Positions 37,563 through 48,524 of a stretch of DNA of 64,000 bases are shown here, in pieces. The first letter of the stretch is position 1. Each line of letters starts with the position of its first letter. The translations under genes and the position numbers were made by a program. Location of the stretch: the NCBI GenBank assembly GCA_907163375.1, contig CAJQUW010006111.1, positions 304,001 through 368,000 on the forward strand. The letters run 5' to 3'. The stretch comes from Prostheceraeus crozeri (lineage: Eukaryota > Platyhelminthes > Polycladida > Euryleptidae). Below the pieces are notes generated by a model, which had not been told where the DNA came from, did not search any database, and was given only the letters and a program-made list of their open reading frames with translations.

Positions 37563-38415
37563 TATATCTTACCATGGCACGTGTGTATTTTGAATTTGTA
37601 ATAATTTTATTACAGAATAACTTCAAATTCTTCATGTTGATAAGGTGGACCAAACATTGTTACATGTATAATGCCAATAGCTGTGACTAGGACAACCACG
37701 ATTTTCAATTGAAGCTGGGACATTCCCATAACGACGTGTAAATGTTCAACTTCGAATCCAAATCATGTTTTATGGACTTTTTTATGTATTCAGAGGTAGT
37801 TTGTGATGAACAAATAGAAAAATCATGAGTGAAAACAATCCAGCCTTGTTTCTTTCAGCTGACTTTACTTCATATTTTTTCTTGGATTGCGGAAATCAAT
37901 ATTCTTCATCAATTGTAATCATTTGTCTAATGATATTTTTTATAATATACATGTACATTTAACAAACAAAACTTGGCTTTATATTTTGTTCCTTGTTGAA
38001 ATGTTCTTGTTTCCATTGTAGCAAATTGAGTTCGGCAAATCAGTTCAGACAAATATTGATGAGCCTGCACCTGCCCTGTATATTCGACAGCAAAGTGCAA
38101 ACGTAAAGAATTGTTAACATTACGAAAATTCAAATTCACAGGGGATCATGATTGCTTTTGAGCGTACTTCCAAATGTAAAGATTACACAGAAAGAAATAT
38201 TTTTTGATTTATGACGCTAATGGAGTTCCAAAACGAAACTAATTTTTTCCATGAACTTGGATATACATGGCTGAATGGAATTTCATATCACAATTTACAA
38301 AATGACTTCTGAAATTTGGGACTACTTTTGAGACGACACACTTCGGATTTGGAATCGTTCTTCTTAGCAGAATGTGACTATCAGAGAGTCGAGAATTCAC
38401 CTTTTCTACACTTCC
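37563..38415. other. no gene recognised
   Basis: AT-rich DNA inside the 3-kb element, after the hAT insertion. Its right part may be the body of the SINE read on the minus strand. Confidence 0.4.
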
Positions 38416-38492
38416 CCAGGTGGAGGACCGAACCCTGGACCTTCTGTACATTATGTTATCGGTGCGGCCACTTAACCAACTGAGCCGTCATA
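38416..38492 (-). repeat. tRNA-derived SINE head
   Basis: Read on the minus strand: A-box-like ggctcagttggttaagtgg and B-box-like gggttcggtcct, about 35 bp apart, as in the internal pol III promoter of a tRNA. Downstream sequence (toward 38240) has no tRNA 3' end, so this is a SINE or tRNA pseudogene. It lies in the last intron of PIGH. Confidence 0.6.
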
Positions 38493-38620
38493 CCTCCTTA
38501 AATTAAGTGATTTATGTTCTTAAAATCGGCTTAAATCTCCTTAATTTTTGAATCAGAAAAAGCGTAGGAACCATGAATATTCAATAAACTGCTCTGGTGA
38601 GAATTTCTCTTGTGTTTCAG

Positions 38621-38922
38621 AATCACTGATGGTCATTTCTCACTTTGGAATTCAGATCTCTCGGTATTCGTATTTCGGTGTGAAGGAGACGGTATTTATC
38701 CATTTCGGGGAAATTGAGGACTTTCTGATTCATGAGAACATCAGGATCTGGTACGTCGTGACCTACTTGGCGGTCCTGCTGAAGGACTCTGGTGTGGATT
38801 GGCGGGCCAAGAAGGAGGAATCTCACGCAGTTGGAGTTATTCCGTTGTTTCGTCACAGCTGTCTGAAATTGGACTCTCTTGTCCACATGTACCGTCATTG
38901 CCATAAACTTCTGTTTTTGTAG
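38621..38922 (+). CDS. PIGH: PIG-H (GPI N-acetylglucosaminyltransferase subunit H), terminal exon
   Basis: The exon follows a strong acceptor (ttctcttgtgtttcag, 38605-38620), enters in phase 1 and ends at TAG 38920-38922, giving 99 complete codons. It encodes the conserved C-terminal half of PIG-H: SLMVISHFGIQ, FIHFGEIEDFLIHE, VVTYLAVLLKD, VIPLFRHSCLKLDSL and VHMYRHCHKLL, matching the animal family pattern (LGIQ, FI...I.D..INE, V.YYL.ILLKD, VPVF...LDCL..IYRSC.EIL). PIG-H is a subunit of the ER enzyme that starts GPI-anchor synthesis by adding GlcNAc to phosphatidylinositol. The insert between LLKD and VIP is longer than in vertebrates. Upstream exons, with the hairpin membrane segment, were not found. 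A minus-strand frame here is a shadow. Confidence 0.85.
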
Positions 38923-39229
38923 GACTTTTGATATTTTTCTATCTTATTGGATATCCATGAACAATTCTCGTTTGTTATTCGCATCTTCGCTTGTTTTTCC
39001 AGCAGTTTTCAATGAAAAGGATTTTTATCATTTCTTTGTTCTCTCGCACAGTCGGAAAGGAAGACGAGGGAGGGATCATAGACGGGAACGCCTTTAGAAC
39101 AGGTTTAAATCATGAATGTAACATACAAGCTGTCTCTTTAGACGCTGATGTTTGCAAGCGGATCATCAACAGATCATAGATGTTTTGCGGATTCCCTTTG
39201 AACATGTCGGCTGCAATTCTGTTTCATTC

Positions 39230-39235
39230 AATAAA
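39230..39235 (+). terminator. polyadenylation signal of PIGH
   Basis: AATAAA about 310 bp after the stop codon; a second one lies at about 39257. It would give a 3' UTR of roughly 330-360 nt. Confidence 0.5.
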
Positions 39236-39430
39236 GTATTTAAGCCTAAAAATCAATAAATCAGGGTTCCCGCAGCCCTCGAAAACCCTTGAATTTCGAT
39301 GAAGTCATCAATTTAAATATTTTGCATGTACATTTATTAAAAAACTGTAACCACTGAGATATTTATACACAATCATTCTCATGTGCTAGCACTTGCATAA
39401 GTCAAAATAGTTTTGAACCAGTTTACATTT

Positions 39431-39475
39431 CTAGCAAAGTGGTACAATTAAACAATCTAATTCTGTGGAGATTGC
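39431..39475 (+). repeat. R1 dispersed repeat, short copy D
   Basis: ctagcaaagtgg then aattaaacaatctaatt and ctgtgg, most similar to the tail of copy B (complement of about 52036-52062). Confidence 0.45.
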
Positions 39476-39523
39476 AGTCTGGAAGTTAGTCCTTCATGTA
39501 GATCTGCGGTTTAAGCAGTGTTA

Positions 39524-40395
39524 TTTCTTTGGCCTCTGATACTGTTCTTCTGTTTTGTTGTTCTTCTGTGAGTTCGTGGCATTTCTGAAGAAAAATAAAG
39601 AGTATTTTAGAAAATGCTGCCTAGGATGTAAGACGGGACATCGCATTATTGAAGCAATCATCTGTAATGCCGCCATGAACAGCAATTAAATGAAATTGTA
39701 GCTTAATTGCAGTTTGTTTAGATGCAAATCATTGCATTTTACCTTATCAACAGTACAGAAATACATTTGTCTTAGATACCGTTCGTTACTATGAGGCAGG
39801 ACGGGACAGAGTGAAGTCGCTAAAACAAGTGGTTTAATAGCGATATGAGTTCATATGAGAAGCTAATTCTATTAATACTAGATCAAATTACGTGTCTTAA
39901 CCCAAGAATAATGCTGTTATGCCATAAAATTCTTACCAACGTGATACATGCACCTAACTAAAATGCTAGCCAATCATCATGTCTACCTTAACTTGCAGGA
40001 AAAATTTTTGTGTTGATAATGTTGCTGGTCGTGAATTAGGTTTAGAGCATTTTTCTGAAAGTATTGATCACATGTTAAGTTAACGTAGTCATTGGAAGTT
40101 TTACATCAAAAACCGTGACTTAATCGTGATCAGTTGGGCATCAGAGGCAGTATACGAGCTTAGAGCCTATTTTTTTCACCAGTTGACTGTGAGGTCGTCT
40201 CACAAATCCCGTTGCCAGCGTAGCTAAGATGAATGCCGCGATTGTCCAATCATCTTCATGGGGAGATATCGACCAATAGGAGCTGCTCACCGACTTTCAA
40301 GCAGCAACGTTGTGTAAAACGATCATCACAGCCATTTAATGACGCAGTGTCCCGTCTTCGGCTCACCTACTATATTTCTTTGGCCTCTGCTACTG
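39524..40395. repeat. 24-bp direct repeat pair, 848 bp apart
   Basis: tatttctttggcctctg followed by atactgtt at 39524 and ctactgtt at 40372: one mismatch in 24. The sequence between shows no gene. It may be an old insertion duplication. Confidence 0.5.
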
Positions 40396-40534
40396 TTGTG
40401 TCTCGCGTGTTGCGCAGCTTGCGAAGGAGACCGACCTGAAATGCCGCGACATTAAAAGAAATTTTAGATTGTGAAACTTTAAAGCTTCGTAAGAACTAAG
40501 AGTAAAGAATTTATCGAAGTAAAAATCCTGTAAA

Positions 40535-41760
40535 ATGACGAAGGAATTTTTATACAAAAATAGCTTGCAATGTGTGCGGTCTGACAAAACTAACAGATTC
40601 GTGGTTTGTAATTCGAACGACTTAACTAAAAACAATGAAATTATTCTTCAAGATAATATACCTTATCAAGTATCGAATAAACGCAAATATCAAGGAATAG
40701 AAAACCAAGCAAACAAATTAATTTAAAGAATTATTAAAAACAGTTCTTTGCACGATCAAAGTGAGAAATTAATGAGTACTGGTGCAAACCCAACAAAGTT
40801 CTTCTCTTTCATAAAAGACCACAAAGATAAAGCAGATGAAGGATTTCCGGCCTCTCTAAGAAATACGCCCATAGTAAAAAATTGATTGGATAGTTTCTCG
40901 AATGCTGTCGCAAGCCTTGGCTCTAGTTCCTGCAAATTTAATAAAAACTGAAGATTTGATTGATTAATATGTTAAACAATTTACATACTTGTAGTTTAGA
41001 TAACAAAGCTTTTATTTCATTGGACGTAGAAAGTTTGTACCATAGCATTCCGTTACACACAGGTATTGAATATAATTTGAACCATCTCAAAAACCACTAA
41101 AATTGATAATTTTGGAATAAGTATTGAAAATATAGAGAAATTGCTAACTTTTAGTAACTATAACTATGAGATAGCCTTCAATGGCAAGACTTGCAAGCAA
41201 ATTAAAGGTGAACCGATGGGCTGCCGCTTTGCGCCACCGTTCGCAATTATATTTCTCTATGAAATCGAATTGAAGGCGTTGGATATGTTGGGTTTCATCC
41301 CAGCGGTACATTGACGGCATAATACTAGGTCCCTTGGATTTCGATGAAAATAGATTTAATCAAATACTAAACTTTTCTAATTCAATTAATCATCATATCA
41401 AGTTTACTCATGCAGTACCTCAACCTGATGAATGGTTTAATTTTCTCGATATCATGATAAAGATAGATAATAATGAAATTAAATACTCTTGGTATCACAA
41501 AGACTGCACTCAAACATAACTTTGAGAAAAGATTCTTTTCTTCCGCGACACACATAATCAAATTATATAAAGAGTAATGTACAGAACATATCAAACGATC
41601 AAATGATCCAGAAATTATTAGAGTTTGACCGGGTTTTAGAACAAAATCAACACAAAGTAAAGGAACGCTAAATAAGTGTTAAAATAAATACTTCAAAGAA
41701 GAGAATGATAAAAGTAAAGAAAATAAATTTAAATTTAAATTGCGTTGCGTTAACGAAAAA
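40535..41760 (+). mobile_element. Penelope-like retroelement fossil (reverse transcriptase part)
   Basis: A broken retroelement with Penelope-like reverse transcriptase features in the right order: a FFSFIKDHKDK segment, FISLDVESLYHSIPL (motif A-like), YEIAFNGKTCKQIKGEPMG leading to FAPPFAIIFLYEIE (motif B-like), then WFNFLDIMIKIDN, the step before the thumb in this family. It carries multiple breaks (about six or more by eye) and no GIY-YIG end was seen, so it is old. It is diverged from the Penelope-like fossil at 60.4-62.7 kb. Confidence 0.7.
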
Positions 41761-42281
41761 TAAATAAACTTATTAAAAAATGTGATTAACCGGTAAACGT
41801 TTGATTGACGGGTGTGGTTGTCAATCGGCCAACTACCTTAACAGTTGGATTATGTATGGGGTGTTTTACCCCCAGAGATTTCAAATGAAAAAAATTGAAA
41901 TCACACAATCGGACAAGTTTTCCTTTTATGACTTTTATTTGCATGTCGTATACAGCATTAAACAGGAGTATAAAAGTCATACACTGCTTTGTATAAGATC
42001 ATGCATACAATCATAGTTATATTTGTCATAGATCATTAGATCATAGTCATACAATTTGTGCATTTTAACTGCTATTATGTTGAGCTGGTTCCGCTATCTA
42101 CAATCTCAGACATCTGTCGACGAACTGCGCTGTTTATGGCAATATCTATGTAAAGCATTCGCGATTCATGAATGCTGACTAAGTGGATAGGCGTTGTCTA
42201 TGACCCTGTTGTCACGTGAGAATGCGCTCGGAACTAAAGATTGATTCGAAGCGATCATTTTTCTCCCCCATTCATCGAGAA

Positions 42282-42620
42282 AATGGAAGCGCGTCGACCT
42301 CGTCGGAAAGCTGCTGCTGAAGCATTACACCTGCTCAATCTTTTAGAAGATAAAGAAATTGATTTAAGTGTTTTGATGGAGATTTGAATGACGGACCATC
42401 CACTCACGGCGACGGCGGTGCAGGACAGGGCACACAGGTAGATCAAGACGACGATTATCTCATCGAACTGCCTGAAGAAAGTCTCATTCCTCTGATACCG
42501 ATGACCGTGATGATAGTGACAGCGAAAATTCTACTCCGGAAAATTTACTCTCACCTTCGGGTAGACAGTGGAATGTGATTCCATCTAATATCGAACATTA
42601 TGGTACAGCACCGGTGTTAT
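42282..42620 (+). pseudogene. piggyBac-like transposase, N-terminal remnant
   Basis: An ATG at 42282 opens MEARRPRRKAAAEALHLL, then acidic, serine-rich sequence (DDDYLIELPEE, and SDTDDRDDSDSENSTPENL in another frame) leading to SGRQWNVIPSNIEHYGTAP. An acidic, low-complexity leader ending in W-x-x-IP...F/Y-x-GT-P resembles piggyBac transposases of the PGBD4 kind. Two frame changes are needed within 340 bp and no catalytic domain follows. The assignment is an inference. Confidence 0.4.
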
Positions 42621-42867
42621 GACTTGCTTTTACCCCCTGGTCTGTTTTTCTGATCGGAAACAGAGAATCAGATATCTGCGTTACTGAATAGCCTCCTAGG
42701 TCAAAGAAAGTCACAACATAATCAGCATATTCTATTTCCGTCATGTCTCTATTTCTCTCGATCATGAGTGCTGTCAGTGATTTAGGGTCATGAAAGATAT
42801 AAAATGTGTGGCTTTCTTTGACACGATGACGTTTGCTGATTGAATTATCAAATATGTCTGATGAACA

Positions 42868-44045
42868 TGCTACATTATCAACAAGAAAGACGCGTCTGTC
42901 TCAGAAGTGACCGACAGACATGTCTTCTACTATCTGAGAGATGGAACCTACTCAGAAGAGGCGGATAAAGCGATGAAAAGAAGAGTACGAAGCAAAGCTC
43001 TAAATTACACTGTTTTCGATGGCACTTTGTACTACAAAGTAAAAAAGTCAAAAGGACAGAAGCTTGATTCTCGTAAAGTAAGAAGTACTTTACGAAGAAT
43101 GGTACTCTTTACTACTGAAGAAAAGCAAGAAAAACTACATGCACTCCACAACGGTACAGAAGGCGGTCATTTGGGCCAAATGAAGACTCTACACAAAATT
43201 GAGCAGAGGTATTTCTGGACTAACATGTCGAAAGACGTTAAGGAGTTTGTCTCAAGATGTCATACCTGCCAAACAGTGAATAAAAAATTCTGCAGCAAAA
43301 GCAAGGAAATCTATCCAATTCCAATAGAAAAACCTCAATTTTTTCATTTTGTTGCAATAGACTGCATTACACATCTGCCTGAATCTTTTGCTGGGAACTC
43401 GAATATTATTGTCGTCACATGCAAGTTCTCAAAGTTTGCATTCGCACGTGCTACAATGGACATCAAAGCACCGACTGTGGCAAGCTATCTGTACGAATTA
43501 TTTTGCATGTTCGGATGGCCTTCAATTTTATTATTGGATCAAGGAAGAGAATCGTGCAACCAGATTGTTGACACACTAACGGAAATGATTGATAGAAGAC
43601 ACACCTCAAATTATCACCCTCAAGCGAATGGTCAGGTAAGACATATTTTGATTGACCTTTAACCACTACTTGTCTTTTATATATTAAAGCGTATTTCCTA
43701 TATTAATTCTTATATTATTTCTCATGAGGACCAAGCAAATGATGCTCGAACGATGATGTCCGCGGAATTCGCTCAATATTTGACAGTCAAGAACGAAGCG
43801 AGGAGAAAACTTCACGAGAGGATGATGGTGAAGATCAAGGACTCTCAGGAGAAGATGCGGAAAGACGAAATGCACCACCAGAGTACTCGGTAGGCGACAA
43901 AGTGCTCATGAGAAACAAGAGGAGAGATGACAGAAAAGGAAACAAGTTGGAGACCACATGGAGCTCTACTATTTATACCATTGACGCTATAAAGAGAAGA
44001 AACACCTACTATGTAAGCAGTAATGGTATGAGATTAAAAAGATGA
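42868..44045 (+). mobile_element. gypsy-type integrase fossil, possibly a Ginger1 DNA transposon
   Basis: An integrase without gag, protease or reverse transcriptase nearby. Parts in order: an HHCC-like zinc module (GGHLGQMKTLHKIEQRYFW, then CHTCQ), a catalytic core with the Asp of AIDCITHLPE, the Asp of LLLDQGRE and the YHPQANGQ segment, and further on a basic C-terminal module of the VGDKVLMRNKR type near 43893-44045. After the NGQ codons the DNA reads cag/gtaaga, a good splice donor; introns here are known in Ginger1 and in the domesticated GIN1 gene. It looks broken, with a few breaks. A Ty3/Gypsy remnant is the alternative. Confidence 0.7.
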
Positions 44046-44335
44046 TAAATGCATGTCACTTGAAAAAATACAATGTATAATGGAATTTCGTTTTTATTCT
44101 AAATATCCTACGTTATACTCATGAAAGGGGTAACAGATTAATGAGGGGGTAAAATACACACATGCAGTCTTAGCTAGTTCGGGGGAGGGGGTAAAAGAGA
44201 AAAGCGAAACTCTAAATCAGTGTGACAAGCATGCTTTAAATTTCCGACCGGAAAATGTAAACACCATTTCAATGTCCCGCCGGGCCGCCGGTAAAAGAGA
44301 TGGATGGAAAACGTATACTGTAACACCAGTAAGTA

Positions 44336-44507
44336 ATGTTATTCGCCCACGACCGGGTGAATCCGTCGTCAAATAAGGACTCATTCCTTCTGTTCATGGA
44401 TTCTATTATCGATGACGCTGAACGATTCACCAACTTAGAGGCAGGAAGAAGAATATCTGAATATAATCAAAATCATCAAATTGGCAACGCGTGGAATAAG
44501 ATTGATA
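44336..44507 (+). mobile_element. LINE, 5' fragment (endonuclease end) before the insertion
   Basis: A 171-nt open frame from 44336 reads through RRISEYNQNHQIGNAWNKID and ends at the TA where a 1.85-kb transposon sits. It resumes at 46355 in the same register as RNDPTLDLILIPEEF, the conserved end of the apurinic endonuclease domain in CR1/Jockey LINEs. The 5' remainder is missing, so the copy is truncated. Confidence 0.7.
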
Positions 44508-45449
44508 CACTGTAAACCAAACTGTGCCCAATATGTGACCGATTATGTGCCCGACGCATTTTCGTCACATCAGTCACATTTGGTCACATATGTGACTTCC
44601 ATGTGACCGATGATGAATCATCATAGATCATGCACATACGGCGAGTACTTGATGAGAATAATTCAAATTGATTTTACGAATACTTTTCGGTGTGTTTTTT
44701 TCAAGAATATCATTGGTAAGAAGATAATATCATATTAAAAAGTGTTTTAATGAGGATAATGATTGTGTGATTGAAAAATGTGACACATGTCTTCGCTTAA
44801 TCTGCTTGATCTCGCCGGGAAGTTGTATCATCGTGTTGTAAGTGAAGTTGTGTTATATTGCCTAGACAGCGTGAAACAAATGAGGTTCATGTCAATGGTC
44901 TGCTTGTATATTACATTGAGAATGAAAAACTGGGAGAAATTGCATAATGACGTCCTATTCCCAAATAGAATCTTCAATCGCTATGTCCTCAGAAGTGAGT
45001 CTATGCAAAATAATATCAATGTATAGATGGTTCAATCAAACAATCTTATCGGTAAAAACAGCAATAGATGCTGCCACAGCCATCGATTGTTTCATTGGTG
45101 TATAGATAAGGTGTTTACTACATCAGCTTATCTATTTGTTTTTGAACATCAGGTGGCGGTTGGCGTTGAGCAACACACTGATTAAGACATTCTGAATTAA
45201 GCATTGATGGTTAATTCAAAAGTAAATGGAAAGTATAGAATATGTATCTAATGATTTGCAAATATTTGTTGTTCTTTCCATAAGTTCCTCAATTGAAAGT
45301 ATAGTCTTTTCTTCCCACCAGGAAGTGGAATCATTTAAACCATAATTTATAGCTCAATTTAATTTAGAGGCAGTACTTCTACTCTTCAAAACTTAAACAA
45401 GTAGTGGGTTTTAGTTATCACAATAACTGGAAGAAGCGATAATCATGAG

Positions 45450-45640
45450 CGGTCGGGCAGATATTAATCACATATCAGCAGTGTTGCATGTGACTGATTT
45501 GATCACATAAAGTCACATATCTGCCGAGCTGGATGTGACCGATTTGGGCCCATTTGGTCACATAAAGGCAGTGGCAAACGTCACATGTGTTGGGCACATA
45601 ATCGGTCACATATTGGGCACAGTTCCTGACATTAATCCCT
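45450..45640. repeat. extra internal copy of the element's terminal motif block
   Basis: gggcacataatcggtcacat followed by attgggcacagt (45594-45625) repeats the right-terminal block at 46313-46340 in the same orientation, preceded by several tcacat/tgtgac motifs. It suggests a nested related element or an internal duplication. Confidence 0.7.
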
Positions 45641-45659
45641 TCTCCCGATCTCTTCGAAT

Positions 45660-45864
45660 GCCACATTGTTCGTCAAAGATAAGACAAAATTCTTTTTTTT
45701 GCTTACAATAGTACCGAGGATTATGTTGAGAATAATGTTTTTGAAGATATTTTTTCATTTGTTATTGACTTATTGATTTTTGTAAGTGACTTATTTGTAT
45801 ATCGGCCTCACGATTTCCAGCCTACTGAGGCTTCTTGGGAATAAACGATTATTATTATTATTAT
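45660..45864 (+). mobile_element. 3' tail of a second LINE, nested in the foldback element
   Basis: gcctactgaggcttcttggg then aataaacg and an (att)n run ending at about 45864. A short microsatellite right after an AATAAA-type tail is typical of CR1/L2-type LINE 3' ends. It lies in the unpaired centre of the foldback. The 5' limit is uncertain. Confidence 0.45.
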
Positions 45865-46354
45865 AACGCCAACCGCCACCTGAAGTTCAAAAACAAATAG
45901 ATGAGCTGATGTAATATGCACCTTAGCTATACGCCAATGAAACAATCGATGGCTGTGGCAGCATCTATTGCTGTTTTTACCGATAAGATTGTTTGATTGA
46001 ACCATCTATACATTGATTTCATTCTGCATAGACTCATTTCTCAGGACATAGCGATAGAAGATTGCGATTTTTTTAACTACGCAATTATTATCCTCATTAA
46101 AACACTTTTTAATCAAACCAAGTTCAATATGATATTATCTTCTTACCAATGATAGTCTTGAAAATAACATACCGAAAAGTATTCGTAAAATCAATTTGAA
46201 TTATTCTCATCAAGTACTCGCCGTATGCGCATGATCTATGATGATTCATCATCGGTCACATGGAAGTCACATATGTGACCAAATGTGACTGATGTGACGA
46301 AAATGCGTCGGGCACATAATCGGTCACATATTGGGCACAGTTTGGTTTACAGTG

Positions 46355-48300
46355 TACTCGTAATGACCCTACGCTGGATCTTATTTTGATACCAGAAGAA
46401 TTTATTCCTTTTTATCAGCCTTGTAAAACGTTTGCTCCTTTTGCTTCTGGCGACCATGATAATGTAATCGTAAAACCGCAGCATAAAATTATTTTTGACA
46501 ATCCCCTTATAAATCTCGTTGATTTTAGACATTCAAACATTGAAGCAGTTTCCTTCTTTTTACGTGGGCTCGACTGGGAGGCCTTGGTTGACAACTGCGA
46601 CTTGGACAGTGCTTGTACTATTTTCTATGAAAAGCTGAGGGCGGGCCTACAATTACTTCCTTGTAACTATGTGAAGCGATCATCCCGAGATCCACCTTGG
46701 TTGGACCATCTTTACAATCACTACAAAGAAAAAGTTAAGAAGGCTATTTACAGCGCGAAGAAAAATTGGGGAAACCGATTGCTTAACGAAGGGCACTCTG
46801 TTATCTACAAAACTTGGGATATCTACAAAAAGATAAAATATGATCGCAATACTGTCGGAAGCTGGGTACTTAACTGTAAGCCTGATACCGATATTAACGA
46901 GATTGCCTCAAAGCTGCAGATTTGCCTCTGTATTGGAAGCGTGCCGACGTGATTCCACTCCCAAAATCATCTTCTCCAAGACTTGCAGAAATATGGCCAA
47001 TATCTCTCCTTCCAATACCCGAGCGAATATTTGAGAAGAGTCTACTTAAGAGAATCAAATCTGAGTTCCTCACACGCTTCGACCGTGGTCAGTTCGCTTA
47101 TCGTCTTAAGGGATCCACAGTATGGCCCCTGAACTGGAAAATTTTTTAACCACAAGTCTTCAGGAGCCTGATGTAATAGCTTGCCACGTTGTGTGCGTTG
47201 ACCTAATGAAGGGGTTCGACAAGATTCCACATGACTTCCTTATTCAGAAGATGATAAATGATAATTTTAATGAATTTACGATTTCTCTTGTTCACAATTA
47301 TCTTTCATCAAGACAAATGAGAATACGATGGAAGGATTCCGCTAACAGATGTACTCAAATGACCAGTGGAATTCCTCAAGGATCATCGATAGGTCCTCTG
47401 ATTTTCGATATTTTGTCTCAGATCTTTCCTCTGATCAAAAATCAAACTCCACATTATTGATCAAGAGCGGCGACGACATCATATGTGTTGGAAAGATCTA
47501 CAAAGATTGCAACGTGTCACCCGTTGCGGAAGTGTACGAAAGTATTGTTCTTTGGACTAAAGAAAATAGAATGTCCGTTAAAGAAAACAAATGCCATCAG
47601 TTTTTTATTTCATCAAATAGACAGTTCGACAAAGGAAAGTTTCAAATTCGCACGATTCCTGTTCGAGAACTGTACGGATACTCGGTGAGCAACTACGATG
47701 GAAAAAGCACGTCGAGCAAATCTGCAAGAGGGCGTCTTCAAGGTTATTTGTTCTACGCCAATTACGAGACAATATCCCGAAAGTTCAGCTGATCACGATT
47801 TATCAGAACTGCATCCGGAGCATTCTTGAGTATTCAGCTCCATTGTTCACCAACTTATCAAAACAGTCTGAAATTGAGATTGATGGAATTCAAAGGAGGG
47901 CTCATGTTATTGTGTGCGGTGTTAACTGTGACTTCAGTAACTTTTTACCTCTCGCCAATCGACGGAAAATAATTGGCTACAAACTTTTTCAGCAGATCGT
48001 CTCAGAAAGTGACCATCCTCTGCATCATCTGTGCTTACCTTTGTTGCCATATTCAAGACAGTTCGGGATTCCATCTATCACTTCCGCGCTCCGCAGCAAA
48101 AGCTTCATGATATCGATGTCTCAGTTATCCAACAGTGGTTTCACTTTAATTTAAATGTAACTTTCAGAATGTATCTTGTTAAGAATTATTTTTTCATTTC
48201 TTGGAACATTTATCTTTGTGTTGTCCGCTCCATGATTTTCATTATTAGGGCGTTTTCTTCAATATACACGTCTTTATGTCTTTATTATTGAGCCATTTAT
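46355..48300 (+). mobile_element. CR1/Jockey-type LINE, main fragment with reverse transcriptase
   Basis: Continues the LINE after the insertion. Frames in order: 46386-46952 (endonuclease-RT linker: DPPWLDHLYNHYKEKVKKAI), 46922-47149 (RT start: WPISLLPIPERIFEKSLLKRI and FDRGQFAYRLKGST), 47122-47460 (motif A VCVDLMKGFDKIPHDFL; motif B SGIPQGSSIGPLIFDI), 47349-47792 (motif C as SGDD in place of YADD; then ENRMSVKENKC), and about 47793-48154 (thumb: LITIYQNCIRSILEYSAPLF, then IDGIQRRAHVIVCG). Four frame changes separate them, so it is dead. The order and spacing are those of a full RT plus C-terminal region. The 3' end is unclear, around 48160-48300. Confidence 0.9.
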
Positions 48301-48344
48301 TGAAGTACACTTAAGTGTGCAGTTAAGGAGGATGCCTATCATAT

Positions 48345-48524
48345 GAAAGAGAAATTCTGACAAGTCATGAACAAGTGAAAAATCTCAGCTTTCATTATAA
48401 CTATGAGTGCAATGCGAGTAGATGCCTCGCATGGCTCGAAAGAGAAAGTTCTGACAAGTCATGAACAAGTGAAAAATCTCAGCTTTCATTATAACTATGA
48501 GTGCAATGCGAGTAGATGGCTTTC
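48345..48524. repeat. 93-bp tandem duplication
   Basis: gaaagagaaattctgacaag at 48345 recurs at 48438 (gaaagagaaagttctgacaag), and both continue almost identically through atgagtgcaatgcgagtaga. Two copies; the second fades at about 48524. Confidence 0.9.

Larger units (their letters stand above)
35614..38582. mobile_element. 3-kb element with 22-bp perfect inverted termini, host of other insertions
   Basis: gaatattcatggttcctacg continues perfectly to 22 bp at 35614-35635 and is inverted at 38561-38582. Adjoining cttcttaaatcttcttaa / ttaaatctccttaa sequence extends the similarity. Between lie a hAT element (35915-37554) and a tRNA-derived SINE (about 38416-38492). After removing the hAT the element is about 1.3 kb. 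Superfamily unknown; no target duplication was found. Its right end is 38 bp before the PIGH terminal exon. Confidence 0.65.
44506..46356. mobile_element. 1.85-kb transposon with long near-identical inverted repeats, inserted in the LINE
   Basis: The element spans 44508-46354 and is flanked by TA (44506-44507, 46355-46356). Termini start cactgtaaaccaaactgtgc. The outer 180 bp of the two arms differ at about one base by eye. Pairing continues inward to about 45175 on the left and 45868 on the right, with about 190 bp extra in the left arm (near 44790-44980). Terminal regions are packed with tgtgac/gtcaca motifs. No transposase was seen. TA duplication and cactg termini suggest a Tc1/mariner-type non-autonomous foldback. 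It is younger than the decayed LINE it interrupts. Confidence 0.9.

Noticed and set aside
38416-38492. functional tRNA gene
   Set aside because: Internal promoter boxes are present, but the 3' half does not close a tRNA acceptor stem, so a SINE head is more likely.
38623-38904. 93-codon minus-strand open frame
   Set aside because: Shadow of the PIGH exon, which has a clear family match and splice acceptor on the plus strand.
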